Shown in pieces: positions 1 to 12,075 of a stretch of 64,000 bases of DNA (within the stretch, counting starts at the first letter, position 1; every line of letters starts with the position of its first letter). The DNA comes from Chelonoidis abingdonii (taxonomy: Eukaryota > Chordata > Testudines > Testudinidae), in contig NC_133770.1 of the NCBI RefSeq assembly GCF_003597395.2, positions 84,611,694 through 84,675,693 on the forward strand. The letters run 5' to 3'. Position numbers and translations under genes: made by a program. The notes beneath the pieces are model-generated. The model saw only the letters and a list, made by a program, of their open reading frames with translations. It searched no databases and was not told the DNA's origin.

Positions 1-291
1 TGTACCCAGCTCTCTCTTCATACCTCTATTATGCAGACAACTAGAGCAAAATCTTATGTGCAAAGTCTTTGTGCCACTAAATCAGGAAGCAGGAAGAAAT
101 AATAAAGGAGACAGGTAAAAGACATGCCTATAAAGAAGAGGTGCATTAAATCACTCTCTTAAATTGGTGTACACTAATTAAACAAAGCTAAAACCTCTGT
201 TCTAATGCAAATATAACCATCAATAAGTTTTCAGTTTCTATATTTCTAACACTAATATTTGTTTGGTCATAGCTCTACAGTATCCCCTTAC

Positions 292-611
292 CAGCCATGT
301 GTTTGTAACAACATCTCCTACAGTTGACTCCACCTTGCATCCCAGTAAAGGAACCACAGCATAGTCTGCAATTGCTCTGTTTTGAGGGGGTAGAACTTTC
401 CCAGCATTCTCCTTTATAATTTCTACAATGCAGGACTCATCCTCTTCACCAAAACCCAAAAGAAGGAACCTCTTTCTGCCAAATAAGCCTTCTTCAACCA
501 CTGTAGAAGTCTCTGTCAGTGAACTATAATAGATAGAGGACCGCTTCTCTTCTTGAATGGTAATATGAGCAGCATCACTGAAGTGACCAGTTTCAAGCTT
601 TTCAACTTCAA
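292..611 (-). CDS. TOPBP1: TOPBP1 exon 11 (last exon in window)
   Basis: 320 nt, phase 1 in and phase 0 out. It encodes the end of the linker and the first part of BRCT4 ([36 protein letters not shown]). Donor CTG|GTAAGG. Positions 1-291 are the start of intron 11, in which nothing else is seen. Confidence 0.95.
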
Positions 612-3600
612 CTAAAAAAGAAAAAATAACCACTTGATGAAAATTTCATATACAGGAATGTAAGGGAGAAAATGAATTTCAACCATCCTGTTAGTTATTA
701 ATTGAAAACAATGCAGTACTGCAACCTAAGGTTTTAGATTTCATTTACAAACTGTTCAATATGAGGCATGTTTATATTTAATTTATATTGTTTTCTTAAG
801 TACAATAAGGAAATTAATATACAAACCATGTGAAGATTTTAAAAATGTACATGCTATCAAGTATGAATTACAATTTCTTTACATATTATTAAAATCAGGT
901 AACTACATTTTTCTATATCCATCTTTGTAGACAGCACCACAAGCTTTTCAGAAGAGCTATATACAAATTTTGTCTTTTTATGAAGTGCTTGGATCAGAAC
1001 TTACTTAATGTGGAATCATTATTCACATATTGAGAGAGGAGGTCATCTTCATCTGCATTCTGATGCTGTACAAGCTTCACAGCTTCTTTTTTTGTGAGAC
1101 TATTACTTTTGGGAACAGTTCGCTTAATTCCAGGTTGCTCCAAAACTGTATTTTCTATTGGCTGGAAGTTCAGAGGGATGTACTGCTCCACTGGAAGTAA
1201 GTAACCCTTACCAAAGCACTCTAGCAACCATTTTGCTGTCACTGCATGAGGCCTGTAAAATAAAATTATTCTTTGTATTACAAACACACACACACACGTA
1301 AGATGGCTCTCAAAACCATTTTAACCTATGTTTTTTCCCCTCTCAGACACTGCTCACTCTACAAATACACTTGTGTTTCTGTACGAAGTTTGTGACACTC
1401 ATCTGACTCCAGTTAAAACAAAAAATTTTGGAGTTGCATCCACACTGCAGCCTTTAGCATTTAGTGAACATTTCAAAGTTTGAGACTATGAATTTTTACA
1501 TATTTTCTACAAGAAATACAACCAAGAAAAATGTAATTTATCACAAATATTGAGGGTTTCTAGAATTTTCATACAATCCTCTTTAGCTAATAATTTTTTT
1601 CTGTTGAATGTGAGGAGATATGCTACTTAAAAAACACTATTCCCAGGGGTAAAATATTGTTGATTAGTGACCACAACTTAATGGTCTTTACAATTTTATC
1701 TCTACAGTATACACAGCTATTTAGTCCAAAAAAAAGTTTAATCAATACATATTTTCATGTTTCCTCTTGTAAACAAAGATTATAGAAGTGTCTTTTAAGC
1801 ATAGTTATCAGAACCTGTGAGTAGTCTTGTTCAAAAACTGCGTCAGTTCATCATTATATTCTCCCACAATAACATGGGTGACATCTTCATTGAGTTGATT
1901 AAATCGAACACCACCACCACAGTTAATAAGCCTTCTCATTTTATCTAACTTCCTGCCACTGAAGCCACAGAGATAAATCTGCAAGGAGAAAGAAAAGAAC
2001 AGGGTAAGATATTTTTGGTTGAAGCAGTTGTATTTTGATACCATTCATTACCCAATCAAAGAAACATACAAACACAAGCTTTAGCTTATGAAAAATTGCA
2101 AAAAAACAAAGGAATTATTCCATCCTCAATGCTCATCCTTGTGACTTTGTCTTGCACAACTCAACATCCCAGGAAATGCCAAGAAAATATTTTCCATTAA
2201 ATAAAGTTGCCAATACTGCTTCACTTCTTGTCGAACTCCAATTTGAAGAGACTTTTTCCAGTACCCCAAATACATTATAAACAGTCTAGTTTGGTTTATC
2301 TTGAAATAGATTATATCTGTGTGCCGGGAGTGGGATTACATTTTACTGTAGCAATAACTACAGGAGACCTAGACTAGCTGCATCCAAATGATAACTGGTC
2401 ATTTCAGAATTGTACATTGTTAAAACTTACTCGACATCCATCTAATAAATCATCAGGGGCTTGAAAAGAACTGATATCCAAATTTTCCAGATCATCAGGA
2501 GGAGGATCCAGCCTGCTGTTCATAGCAGAGATGCATGCAGTTTCATTAATACCATTCAAACTGATATTGGAAATGTGGCTGACATCTGAAAGGGTACAAC
2601 CTTTAAACAAAGTTAAAATAAAAAAAAGAAGAAAATAAGTTAGTCTCTCCCACTGCTTAACCAAACAGGACGTATGATTGTCAAATATGATTTTGCGATG
2701 CTAATAAGGAAGACAAAACCTGAAAACCACAATAATGCATAGTCTAGCCTCTGTTAAAATGTAGGGTTTCATTACACCAAAATTCAGTATGCTCTCACCA
2801 TTAGCAATGGCGTTTACACAGAACTCATGTTCCTCTTTCTCTAGAAGAACTGTCAGCCTTAAAATGTGGGAGAACAGTTTCTGAAAACTTATTCTGCTCA
2901 ATAAGCTTTGTGGCCATCTACTAAATGAGATGCATTTACATTTGATATGAACACAGTCTGCTCTTGGTTGTTGCCCTCCAATGCTCCTAAGCAGACCAAA
3001 AATATCTATATCTATATATAAAAAAAAATTTGGGCCCTGACCCTGGAAACACACACACACTTAACTTCAAGAATGTGAATAAACTCATGTACTTAAATTT
3101 AAGCATGTGTTTTCAGGATCAGGGCCTCATTACCAAAATTTTAATGCAGTTAGAGTTGGTAGCAGCCCACTCAACTGAAACATTTCCTTTCCCTTAACTG
3201 AAATTTCATCAACTCACTCAGTATACTGAGATGTCTTACTTACTGTCAGGTTTGCTGGCTTGGCAAGTAGGAGTTGATGTACTGGGTGTGGTATTTTGCT
3301 TTTGTACAGACTCGGTCTTATACATTGCCTCATCCTGGCAGTAGCCATTCTCAATACTGTTAAAAAACCACTGGATGGACACACACTGCACATTCCATTT
3401 TTTGGCACATTCGTATTTCTGGCCTTTATATAAAGACAAATCACAATCAATAAAAGGCTAATGCTCCAAAAGTGAGAATTCTGAAAGAATGACCACATAT
3501 TGCAAAATCAAGAAAGTGAAAACAAAAACTGCATTTGGAGGTGGTAATTACCAATACATTCTCAAATACCAAGGGGCTCTTCCAAGTGGCAGTTTACATT

Positions 3601-6600
3601 AAATTCACTAAAGCTGATCAGTGTAATTTGGTTCCTCTGACAGCACTATTGCCTAAGATTATTTGTTGATAATAAACAAGCTATTCTAATTTGCTTTAAA
3701 AGCAGTGTTAGGTATGCTAGTGCAAGCACACAAGCCAAATAATCCTGTTTTTATCTGTTAGGTTTTCTGTTTTGAAAACTGCCATGAGATCTTAAACTTC
3801 CATCTGAACCGCAACAAGAAATTGGCAGGAGGAACTACTAGATGTCAGATACAGATGAACAGCAATACTACTAAACAATAATCATACTAAGCAATATTAA
3901 TGATTAATATAATTACGTCTTGCAGGATGCTATAAAAATATCACTTTTATAGCTCATCTGTACTTCACTGCAGTGCTAACATTAGACATTAGTCCAAAGT
4001 TCTGCTATGGAATTTGAACTCATGACTTTACGGCCTGAAAACTATGTGTTTTTATAATATATTATATATAAAAGCAAATGCATACTTTTATTCACATACT
4101 TAAAATGGAAAGCAACTGTTAGTTAGCAAAAAAGTCATCTTGTGATCATGTTATCAAGGGGATATATTTCACAGTGTGATACCAAAGTTGCAAAACATCA
4201 AAACATCAAAGGTTAAAACTTTTGCAACCTTTTAACCAATATAATTGTATTGTGTATGGAAAATTAAAATATATGGTGGCTGAGCTACCAACAATGTTAA
4301 TCTCATCTACAATGAGCTGTTTATAACTGTCCTAAATTTTTTTTAAAAAAATCAAACGGGGCAGTCAGCATTAGCACATTCTGTCACATTGCAATCAGAT
4401 TTTATAGTTTTACTTGACTCACAAATTCCAGACTGACATGTTTTGGAAGTGTCTATACAAGTGTTTATACTGGTTTCATCATTCTGGTATCTGAGCACTC
4501 GAGCATTCAGAACCAGTGATGAAAATGCCTCACATTGTTCTGCAGAGCTGACAGTCCCACTGAAGGAGCTATGCCAAGCTCTTTGTCAGAGACAGAATTG
4601 CCATAACAAGATTTTGGGGCTTTGAGAGAGGAAAAAGAGAAATCACAAAATAATTGCCTGGGAAAAGTAGGGAGGAAATTTAAAAATTCAGTCCAGTGTC
4701 TCAAACAAAATTACAAAGAACAAAGTAGTGCTTTAATTTTATTTTAGTAAGTGGAAATTAAGAAATTTTAGTGGGAAAATTTTATCTTCAAGTTTGTTTG
4801 TTTATTTGTAATCCAATTAATATCATAATTAAAATTCTTAAGTCTCCTGATTTCACCAAAATTTAGTTTAGATGCTATTTTTTCTTTTCTGTAACTCTCT
4901 CCCCTTCCCTCCTCTGATAGTGTTTGGGTCTCTGCTTGGGTGTCCCTTTGTTCTCCTTTCCACCTTCCCTTAAGAACACTCCGTATCAGTCTTCTTGCAT
5001 ATAATATTTATCATAACAGCACTGGCAATAACAACAGCATAATGAAACAGATACAGATCTAGACTCTGATTCTCCAAACACTTATGCACAAGCTTAGCTT
5101 TACGCTAAGTTGTCCCTTCAAACTTAAATTGATTAAAGTATATCTACCTTTTGGCTCTTGAACAATGAGATGGGTGCACTCATTCATCTTGAGCTGCCCT
5201 GTGTATTGACCACCATGCTCAGTAGTGAGACGCTGGACCTCCTTCCTGTCCACACTACTTAAGCCAGTTACACAGATTGTACAGCCACGAAATAAAGGAC
5301 ATATGAAGTCTTCCATGCTTATATCTGTGTATCTAATCATACTGAAGGGGGGAAAGAAGAAAGAAAATAAGACAGATCTTTTCCCAACACAACTCCAAAG
5401 GAATAAATATAGTCTAGAACCAGTACACGATTTAATATTTCCTAATACAAAAAGTGGTTCTTTTACCCTTGCTGCGACTTCTCCCACAATGCTTTTACCC
5501 AAGTGGGAAGCAATATGGGTTTCTTCAGAGCAGCAGCCACTAAATATTTCTTGCTGCCAACTTCTCCAGCTATAAGATGAGTTACTGATGCATTGAGATC
5601 TCTGTACACACGGCCACCCATCATCTGTACATACTTATGAACTTCTTCCTAAAGAGGAAAAAAAAAAGGCAAATAAAGTAGTCAAACAACAAAATGTATA
5701 TCTTAATATCGCTTACATTTTTTTAAAAATATTACTCCATGTCCTGTGATTTCTCCTGGAACTTAACTTTATGGCAGCTTTAAAACAGAAAAATATATTT
5801 TGCTTACATAGAAATGAACAATTTTGAAGGAATCCCTTTAAAAATGGTAAAATAGTGAATACTAGGGGATTGCGCCCTCCAGAACACATTTACAATCCAG
5901 ATTAAATAAGAAAAAATGCCTGTGTTCTGTTTACTACCCAGGAATCCACATCACATACTATTACTAGACAGAAACAGTCACTTAAGAAAAAATGTCATAT
6001 TTTTATTCAGAATAAATTTATAAATAGTTTGTAAGGGGTTAACAAATGAGTAATAGATGCCATAAGCATGATATATACATGAGTACCATGTGTTATACAT
6101 GGCTATAAGTTAGGGCTGTCAACCGATTAAAAAATTAATTGCAATTAATCGTGATTTAAAAAGTTAATCCCACTTAATCGTATTGTTAAACAATAGAATA
6201 CCGTTTATTTAAATTTTTTGGATGTTTTCTACATTTTCAAATATATTGATTTCAATTACAACACAGAATACAAAGTGTACAGTACTCACTTTATATTAAT
6301 TTTTATTACAAATATTTGCGCTGTAAAAAACAAATCGTATTTTTCAATTCACGTAATATGGGTACTGTAGTGCAATCTCTTTATCATAAAAACAGGTTCT
6401 AGAGTGGTAGCTGTGCTAGTCTGTATCAGCAAAAACAAGAAGTCCTTGTGGCACCTTAAAGACTAACAAATTTATTTGGGTATAAGCTTTGTGACTAAAA
6501 CCACTTCATCAGATCCATGGAAAGCAAATACAGTAAGAATATATATATATATATATATATATTTCAGCACATGAAAAGATGGGAGTTGCTTTAGTAAGTG

Positions 6601-9600
6601 GGGGGTCAGTGACTAACGAAGCCAATTCAAACGATGTGGAAGTGGCCTATTCTCAACAGTTAACAAGAAGGTGTGAGTATCAGAAGGAAAATTACTTTTT
6701 GTAGTGACCTAGCCACTCCTAGTCTTTATTTAGGACTAAGTTGATGGTGTCCAGTTTGCAATTTAATTCCAGTTCTGCAGTTTCTCGTTGAAGTCCATTT
6801 TTGAAGTTTTTCTGTTGAAGAATTGCCACTTTTAAGTCTATTACTGAGTGTCCAGGAAGAATGAAGTGCCCTCCTACTGGTTTTGAATGTTACAATCCTT
6901 GATGTCTGATTAATATATTCTTTGTATGTGGCAGAGGGGCATTGCTGGCACCATGGTAGATGTGCAGGTGAACAAGCCCTTGATGGTGTGGCTAATGTGG
7001 CTAGGTCCTATGATGGTGTCCTTTGAATAGATATGTGGACAGAGTTGGCAAAGGGGTTTCTTGCAGGGACTGGTTCCTGGGTAGGTGTTTTTGCTGTGTG
7101 GTGTGTAGTTGCTGGTGAGTATTTGCTTCATGAAAGTTGAACTTACAAACATAGAATTATGTACAAAGAAACCTGCACTCAAAAATAAAACAATGTAAAA
7201 CTTTAGAGCTTACAAGTCCACTCAGTTCTACTTCAGCCAATCGCTCAGACAAACAAGTTTGGTTAAAATTTGCAGGCAATAAAGCTTCCCACTTCTTGTT
7301 CACAATGTCACCTGAAAGTGAGAACAGGCATTCACATGGCACTGTTGTAGCCAGCGTCAAAAGGTATTTACATGCCAGATATGCTAAACATTCCTATGCT
7401 CCTTCATGCTTCGGCCACCATTCCAGAGGACATGCTTCCATGCTGATAATGCTCATTAAAAAAAATAATGCATTAATTAAATTTGTGACTGAATTCCTTG
7501 GGGGAGAATTGTATGTATCCTGTTCTGTTTTACCCACATTTTGCCATATATTTCATGTTATAGCAGTCTCAGAGGATGACCCAGCACATGTTCATTTTAA
7601 GAACACTTTCACTGCAGATTTGACAAAACATAAAGAAGGTACCAATGTGAGATTTCTAAAAATAGCTACAGCACTCGACCCAAGGTTTAAGAATCTGAAC
7701 TGCCGTCCAAAATCTGAGAGGGACGAGGTGTGGTGCATGCTTTCAGAAGTCTTAAAAGAGCAACACTCAGATGCGGAATCTACAGAACTCAAACCACCAA
7801 AAAAGAAAATCAACCTTCTGTTAACTCACATGATGAAAATGAACATGTGTTGGTCCGCTCTGTTTGGATCGTTATCGAGCATGGACACGTGTCCTGTGGA
7901 ATAGTGGCTGAGGCATGAAGGGACATATAAATCTTTAGTGCATCTGGCACGTAAATATCTTGCAATGCCGGCTATAACCGTGCCATGTGAACACCTGTTA
8001 TCTCTTTCAGGTGACATTGTAAACAAGAACTGGGCAGCTTTATCTCCTGCAAATTTTAACCAAACTTGTTTGTCTGAGCAATTGGCTGAAGTAGGACTGA
8101 GTGGACTTGTAGGCTCTACATCAGAGGTCCACAACGCAGTGCCTGCGGGGGCCATGGCTCCCACTGGGGCATCCATGTGCGCCCACCTACTGGCCACCAG
8201 ACAAGCAGTCCCTAAAATGCAACCGAGAAGTGGAAATGTCAAGAAGCGCTACCGCCGAAATCCCACCGAATTTCGGTAGCATTTCAGCAGCAAAGCCGCC
8301 TGATGACTCTCCTTCACGGCAGCATTTCAGCAGCTGCTTGTCCAGCGGCCACAGTCCTCAGCATCTAGTCGTCTGGTGCCTGCTCCATGGAAAAGGTTGG
8401 GGACCACTGCTCTACATTTTACATTGTTTTCTTTTTGAGTGCAGTTATGTAACCAAAAAAAAAAAAAAGTACATTTGTAAGTTATATTTTCATGATAGAG
8501 ATTGCACTACAATACTTGTATGAGATGAATTGAAAAATACTATTTCTTTTGTTTATCATATTTACAGTGCAAATATTTGTAATACAAAATAATAATATAA
8601 AGTGAGCACTGTACACTTAGTATTCTATGTTGTAACAGAAATCAATATATTTGAAAATGTAGAAAAACATCCAAAAATATTAAATAAATTTCAACTGGTG
8701 TTCTATTGTTTAAAAGTGCAATTCATCGCAACTATTTTTTTTATTATTTGTGATTAATTTTTTTGAGTTAATCACATGAATTAACTGTGAATAATTGACA
8801 GTCCTACTATAAGCACATCAGTAGAAGTTATTATAGATCAGTGGTCCCCAACGCGGTGCCCGCGGGCACGCCTGTGTCCTAGCCCCAGTGGAGCATCCAC
8901 CGAAATGCCACCGAATTTCGGCGGCATTTCAGCGGCGACGCCTCTCGCCACCAACAAGCAGCGTCATCGAGAGGCGTCGCTGTTGAATTTCTGCCGCGAC
9001 GCCTCTCGATGACGCCGCTTGCCACTGACAAGTGATGTCATCGAGAGGCGCCACCCTCGAAATGCTGCAGAAATTTGGCGGCATTTCAGCGGGTGCTCCA
9101 CCACCACCACAGTCCTCCGTCTGGCGCCCACCAGACGAAAAGGCTGGGGACTACTGTTATAGATAATTATAAGACACTTATTAACCTAGACTCTAATTGA
9201 TTAACTAGCTATTCAAACATCTATTCATAATTTATTAAGCCTTTATAAATGGAACCTTAATATGAAGTGTGATCAAAATGTTCAATATTTAACAGAAATT
9301 CAGAGTAGCCTAAGTATTAAATCTTTAATTACTTTATAGTTTGAGATAAACAGGAACACATTATATAGTCTGTGACATCTTAACTGCAGAGAACTAGCCA
9401 GAAAATCCATCTACATCTCAAGTCAGTTCATGAATGCTATAAACTATTCAACAGTTTCCTATGCGCCCCGCCCACCAACAACCAATGAAGTATTTTTTTT
9501 CTACATACAACTTGCTTAACACAGATCTGAGGTTCCTGCTGATCTCCTTGATAATGTCATTCTTTAAACACAGTAGTCAACTGAGAGAAAGTTAAATGCA

Positions 9601-11844
9601 TCCAAACACTCCAAGTAAAACTCCAGATGTTTTCTTAGTCTAGAAGATTAGAATGGGAACTTTAACTCATTCAAAGCGACAAAAATTATTCAGATGGAAA
9701 CATATCATCATCATCATTTAAAAAATAACTCTTTCTATATATATTTAAATTGTATTCCTGACTTAAGTTTTCAGTAAGTGAAAAATGCATTTACAGAGGC
9801 TTAACCAATAAATCTTGTTAATGTTGTATCTGGAAGTAAACTTCACAAAAATCTAGCTGAACAATTATTCTTCCATTATATATTGTAATGTATTACCCTA
9901 GTTTCTTTTTCAAGACTAGTACAGGATATTGTTATATCAGCCATGGCCATATTATGAACAGGATATTCGGCTCTCGGGACACATCGCTGGTGCTGCATAC
10001 AAAATATGACTACCTGTGGTCCAACGATTCTACAGCCAAGCTGCAACAAAGATCAAAGAGGATTAATATGGAAGGAAGGGTAACACTTTTCTCACAAAAT
10101 TACCAAAAAAACAAAACAAAAAACAAAACAAAACAAAAAAACACCCATCTTGGGGAACATCCTACATCCCATTCCAGTAACACGAAGTAGTTGGAACTGA
10201 CCAACCGATTGGCTGGGGACTGCTCAAACAGAGAAATCCTCACATGGAATAGAGTTGGCCCCAGCATAGGTAACAGAGGCAATGTCTGGAGCACCACTGA
10301 GCTCTGGCTATCCTATCCTTTGCTACTGTAACATCTCAGAGATCACTGCAACCATGACATTTTCCCAGGCTGCTCTATGACATGGAGAAACAAAAAAGGT
10401 GGCCACAGATTCTGCAGAAGCAGAGGCAATTGAGACTGAAGGATTGAATACCTTGTCTTGTCTTCCCTTTCATGCTATTCCTACCCTTTGCAATTTCCCC
10501 ACTGAAACTCTGTTTAACAGCATACCGTATTTACACATATTCACTGTGTACATTACAAGCCAGTATAAAGAATTCAGAAAGAGAAAATGTGTAGGAACAT
10601 GTATATGAGCATTCCTTAAAAAGGAATAGGACACTTGACAGTAATCTAGTGGGTAGCAAACCTTTTTGAGATGACTAAAGACAATGCCACCAAAAGGGTC
10701 ACAGATGTAAAGGGATTTGTCATTCTCTTTTATATTGAGCGCTGGCACTTCTTCAAGGATCTGGAGATATTCTTCTGACTGAAATTCTTTTATGGACTGC
10801 AAGAAAACATGAAACAACAACATACTTAAATTTCTTTCCCTCTGTTAGACAATTCTTTTAAATGAATCCTATGGCAACGGCAAAAGCATATCCAGTTGAA
10901 ATTACTTATAGCAAAATTACTATACAAGAATCGATTTGTAGTGAAGTTGAACAAAAATACCAAATTATTTCAATCCACAGAAATGTACAGTGTACAAATT
11001 TTCACCTATTGGACCTAATCTGTGTTGATAGCCTTCTAACTCCCAATGATTTCCCAGAGGAGAAAAGACTTGACACCCTCTTCAATGAAGCTATAGTAGC
11101 GTGGATAAGGGACCTGAACCCTCAGGTTTGCAGCTCTCTTTGTTCTGGAACCTGCTGAGGGCCCTCTACAATCACTGTCTGATTGGGATGATCATTCAAA
11201 TGCTAGTTACCAAGGCACAGCATACCTCTTCGATAAAATAATTCAAACACTGTAGGACAATTTGCCCATTGGGGAGGTCAAGGTTTTTAACTAGGTTATT
11301 CAATCTATCTTCAGTTATTTCAAAAAAGACCTCACAATAGTAAGCACTATGCCAGGCAGGATTGGGCCAAAAGTTTTGAGTGCTTCAGCACCTTTCCAGA
11401 GGCACACGGCACCTTACAGGATTGGTGCAAAGGGGAAATCGGTTTCACGAAACAATGATTTCACTACATGAATTCTCTACTGTGTTCAGAAGTGAAACTA
11501 ACCCACTATAATTAGTAAAAATATAACAAATGTATATATAGTAAAAATATATAACAAATAAAATGTTGATCCTTGCTGTAGAAAAAGAGTTAAACAAGGC
11601 ATCTGTATTATCTAACATTAAATGTCTTCATCTTACAGAAACAATACATTTTATTTAAATATATATGCATTAATAGGCTACAAATAACCATGAAAATAAT
11701 TAGATGGAAAACTAAATTCAGGAAAAAACAGCTGATAGTGGTACCAAAATGCTTACCTCAAGAGCTTTAAAAAAATATTCAGAGTTTCCAGAAGACTTTA
11801 TAAATTTAACAAAAAATGGCTCCTTGTCACTTTTCATCCTTTAA
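292..11844 (-). CDS. TOPBP1: TOPBP1 (DNA topoisomerase II-binding protein 1), 5' half, 10 coding exons, partial
   Basis: TOPBP1 is a nuclear multi-BRCT scaffold that reads phosphorylated partners (RAD9, Treslin) and activates ATR during replication stress (family knowledge). Coding exons on the minus strand are 11757-11837, 10662-10796, 9897-10040, 5467-5648, 5148-5341, 3244-3423, 2431-2600, 1815-1978, 1005-1252 and 292-611. All boundaries are AG/GT and phases match, giving 606 codons. The start ATG (11837-11835) follows an in-frame acceptor and opens [12 protein letters not shown], as in vertebrate TOPBP1. BRCT0 and BRCT1 lie at about residues 1-190, BRCT2 about 195-285, BRCT3 about 350-440, and BRCT4 begins near 545. 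Conserved BRCT tryptophans are visible ([30 protein letters not shown]). The remaining BRCT repeats and the ATR-activating domain lie left of position 1. No frameshift or stop occurs in any exon, so the gene looks functional. Confidence 0.96.
1005..1252 (-). CDS. TOPBP1: TOPBP1 exon 10
   Basis: 248 nt, phase 2 in and phase 1 out. It finishes BRCT3 ([18 protein letters not shown]) and continues into the acidic, serine-rich BRCT3-BRCT4 linker with [10 protein letters not shown]. The donor is TTAA|GTAAGT. Confidence 0.95.
1815..1978 (-). CDS. TOPBP1: TOPBP1 exon 9
   Basis: 164 nt, phase 0 in and phase 2 out. It encodes the BRCT3 core [18 protein letters not shown], the GGGVRFN turn and [14 protein letters not shown]. 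The donor is CACAG|GTTCTG. Confidence 0.95.
2431..2600 (-). CDS. TOPBP1: TOPBP1 exon 8
   Basis: 170 nt, phase 1 in and phase 0 out. It encodes the BRCT2-BRCT3 linker ([12 protein letters not shown]) and the conserved [12 protein letters not shown] that opens BRCT3. The acceptor AAAG|GTTGT was chosen because it gives the matching phase and a conserved serine. Confidence 0.92.
3244..3423 (-). CDS. TOPBP1: TOPBP1 exon 7
   Basis: 180 nt, phase 1 in and out. It encodes the second half of BRCT2 ([20 protein letters not shown]) and the start of the serine/threonine-rich linker to BRCT3. The donor ACA|GTAAGTAAG is strong. The acceptor (TCTTTATATAAAG) has an unusually poor pyrimidine tract, but phase and homology fix it. 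Confidence 0.94.
5148..5341 (-). CDS. TOPBP1: TOPBP1 exon 6
   Basis: 194 nt, phase 2 in and phase 1 out. After an acceptor with a pyrimidine tract (CCCCCCTTCAG) it encodes the BRCT1-BRCT2 linker [11 protein letters not shown] and the first half of BRCT2, ending [10 protein letters not shown]. Confidence 0.95.
5467..5648 (-). CDS. TOPBP1: TOPBP1 exon 5
   Basis: 182 nt, phase 0 in and phase 2 out. It encodes the BRCT1 core: [19 protein letters not shown], the VTHLIAGE strand and [10 protein letters not shown] with the conserved tryptophan. The donor is CAAGG|GTAAAAG. Intron 4 upstream (5649-9896) holds the nested transposons. Confidence 0.95.
6397..7129 (-). mobile_element. Penelope-like element fragment inserted in the hAT left arm
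   Basis: The insert interrupts the left arm; the matching right arm is continuous at this point apart from an A-rich run. The minus strand encodes [19 protein letters not shown] and FTCTSTMV, then [13 protein letters not shown] and a [16 protein letters not shown] tail. These resemble the C-terminal GIY-YIG endonuclease region of vertebrate Penelope-like elements, although the GIY-YIG core itself seems deleted. The left end (AGAGTGGTAGCTGTGCTAGTCTGTATC, about 6401-6427) is a terminal sequence also found near 25224-25411. An (AT)n run lies at 6539-6562. Confidence 0.65.
7490..7855 (+). pseudogene. hAT transposase core fragment (spacer of the palindrome)
   Basis: The open frame includes [18 protein letters not shown] followed by a charged stretch, a segment typical of the region just before the hAT dimerisation domain in BED-finger hAT transposases. 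The frame breaks near 7830-7900 before the dimerisation block continues in another frame. The N-terminal zinc finger and the catalytic RNaseH-fold start are absent. Confidence 0.7.
8122..8409. mobile_element. hAT-type MITE nested in the right arm
   Basis: Perfect 8-bp duplications CTCTACAT at 8114-8121 and 8410-8417 flank an element with ends CAGAGGTCCACAACG and GGTTGGGGACCACTG (imperfect inverted repeats). Internal sequence is related to the element at 8839-9156. Confidence 0.88.
8839..9156. mobile_element. hAT-type MITE (same family as 8122-8409)
   Basis: 318 bp with ends CAGTGGTCCCCAACG and GGCTGGGGACTACTG and perfect duplications TTATAGAT (8831-8838 and 9157-9164). Internally it has repeated CGAGAGGCG/CGCCTCTCG blocks that can fold back, and paired TTTCGGCGGCATTTC motifs. 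Confidence 0.9.
9165..9896. other. Rest of TOPBP1 intron 4, no feature
   Basis: AT-rich intronic sequence between the MITE and exon 4. Nothing recognised. Confidence 0.5.
9897..10040 (-). CDS. TOPBP1: TOPBP1 exon 4
   Basis: 48 codons in phase 0, starting [15 protein letters not shown] and ending EKETR. Acceptor TTTGTTGCAG, donor AGG|GTAATA. It covers the BRCT0/BRCT1 junction and includes the ITISCTSL strand, the phosphate-binding region of BRCT1 in family structures. It has no long open frame of its own because the exon is short. Confidence 0.94.
10103..10143 (+). repeat. A-rich simple repeat in intron 3
   Basis: An (AAAAC)n-like run. The rest of introns 2 and 3 (10041-10661, 10797-11756) shows no other recognised feature. 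Confidence 0.7.
10662..10796 (-). CDS. TOPBP1: TOPBP1 exon 3
   Basis: 45 codons in phase 0, starting [12 protein letters not shown] and ending HLKK. The acceptor is TTTTCTTGCAG. The donor AAG|GTTTGC is weak at +3 and +4, but the join to exon 4 restores the family sequence. It encodes the rest of BRCT0. Confidence 0.94.
11757..11844 (-). CDS. TOPBP1: TOPBP1 exon 2 (first coding exon)
   Basis: Acceptor CATTAG, 7 nt of UTR, then ATG and 27 codons ending at GAG|GTAAGC. It encodes the N-terminal tail of BRCT0; the exon ends in phase 0. Confidence 0.93.
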
Positions 11845-12075
11845 CTAATGGATGAAAGAAAAATAAGTTTTGACGTTAAGTACTAGTTTTCAGAATAACG
11901 ATGTTATGTATTCAAGACCTGCATTAATGAGATGTACCTATTTTTCCACATAAATTATTGCTTTTTCTGAATTTCTTGAACAAATGTATCCAAACATTTT
12001 GAACAATTCATGCCTTGGAAATGTCAGAGCTTCTAATTTGCTCATATACTGCCTCAATAACTGTACTATGTATAG

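Larger units (their letters stand above)
612..5147. other. TOPBP1 introns 6-10, no other feature
   Basis: The intronic sequence between exons 11 and 6 (612-1004, 1253-1814, 1979-2430, 2601-3243, 3424-5147) is AT-rich and looks unique. A short (AC)n run lies at about 1283-1297. No RNA gene, transposon or further exon was recognised. Confidence 0.6.
6111..8806 (+). mobile_element. Palindromic hAT-type DNA transposon, defective, with nested insertions
   Basis: Terminal inverted repeats TAGGGCTGTCAA (6111) and its complement at 8795-8806 (one mismatch) are flanked by 8-bp duplications CTATAAGT (6103-6110) and CTATAAGC (8807-8814), the hAT signature. The right part encodes a hAT dimerisation region on the plus strand ([38 protein letters not shown], about 7938-8090). 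The left part carries the same region in reverse ([20 protein letters not shown], about 7230-7345). The outer 280 bp are also inverted copies, so the element is a long foldback around a core of about 400 bp. Stops and missing N-terminal domains show it is not autonomous. Confidence 0.85.

Noticed and set aside
10470..10661. Extension of TOPBP1 exon 3 past 10662
   Set aside because: The frame stays open, but the residues do not match the family, and exon 4 joins in phase at the GTTTGC donor.
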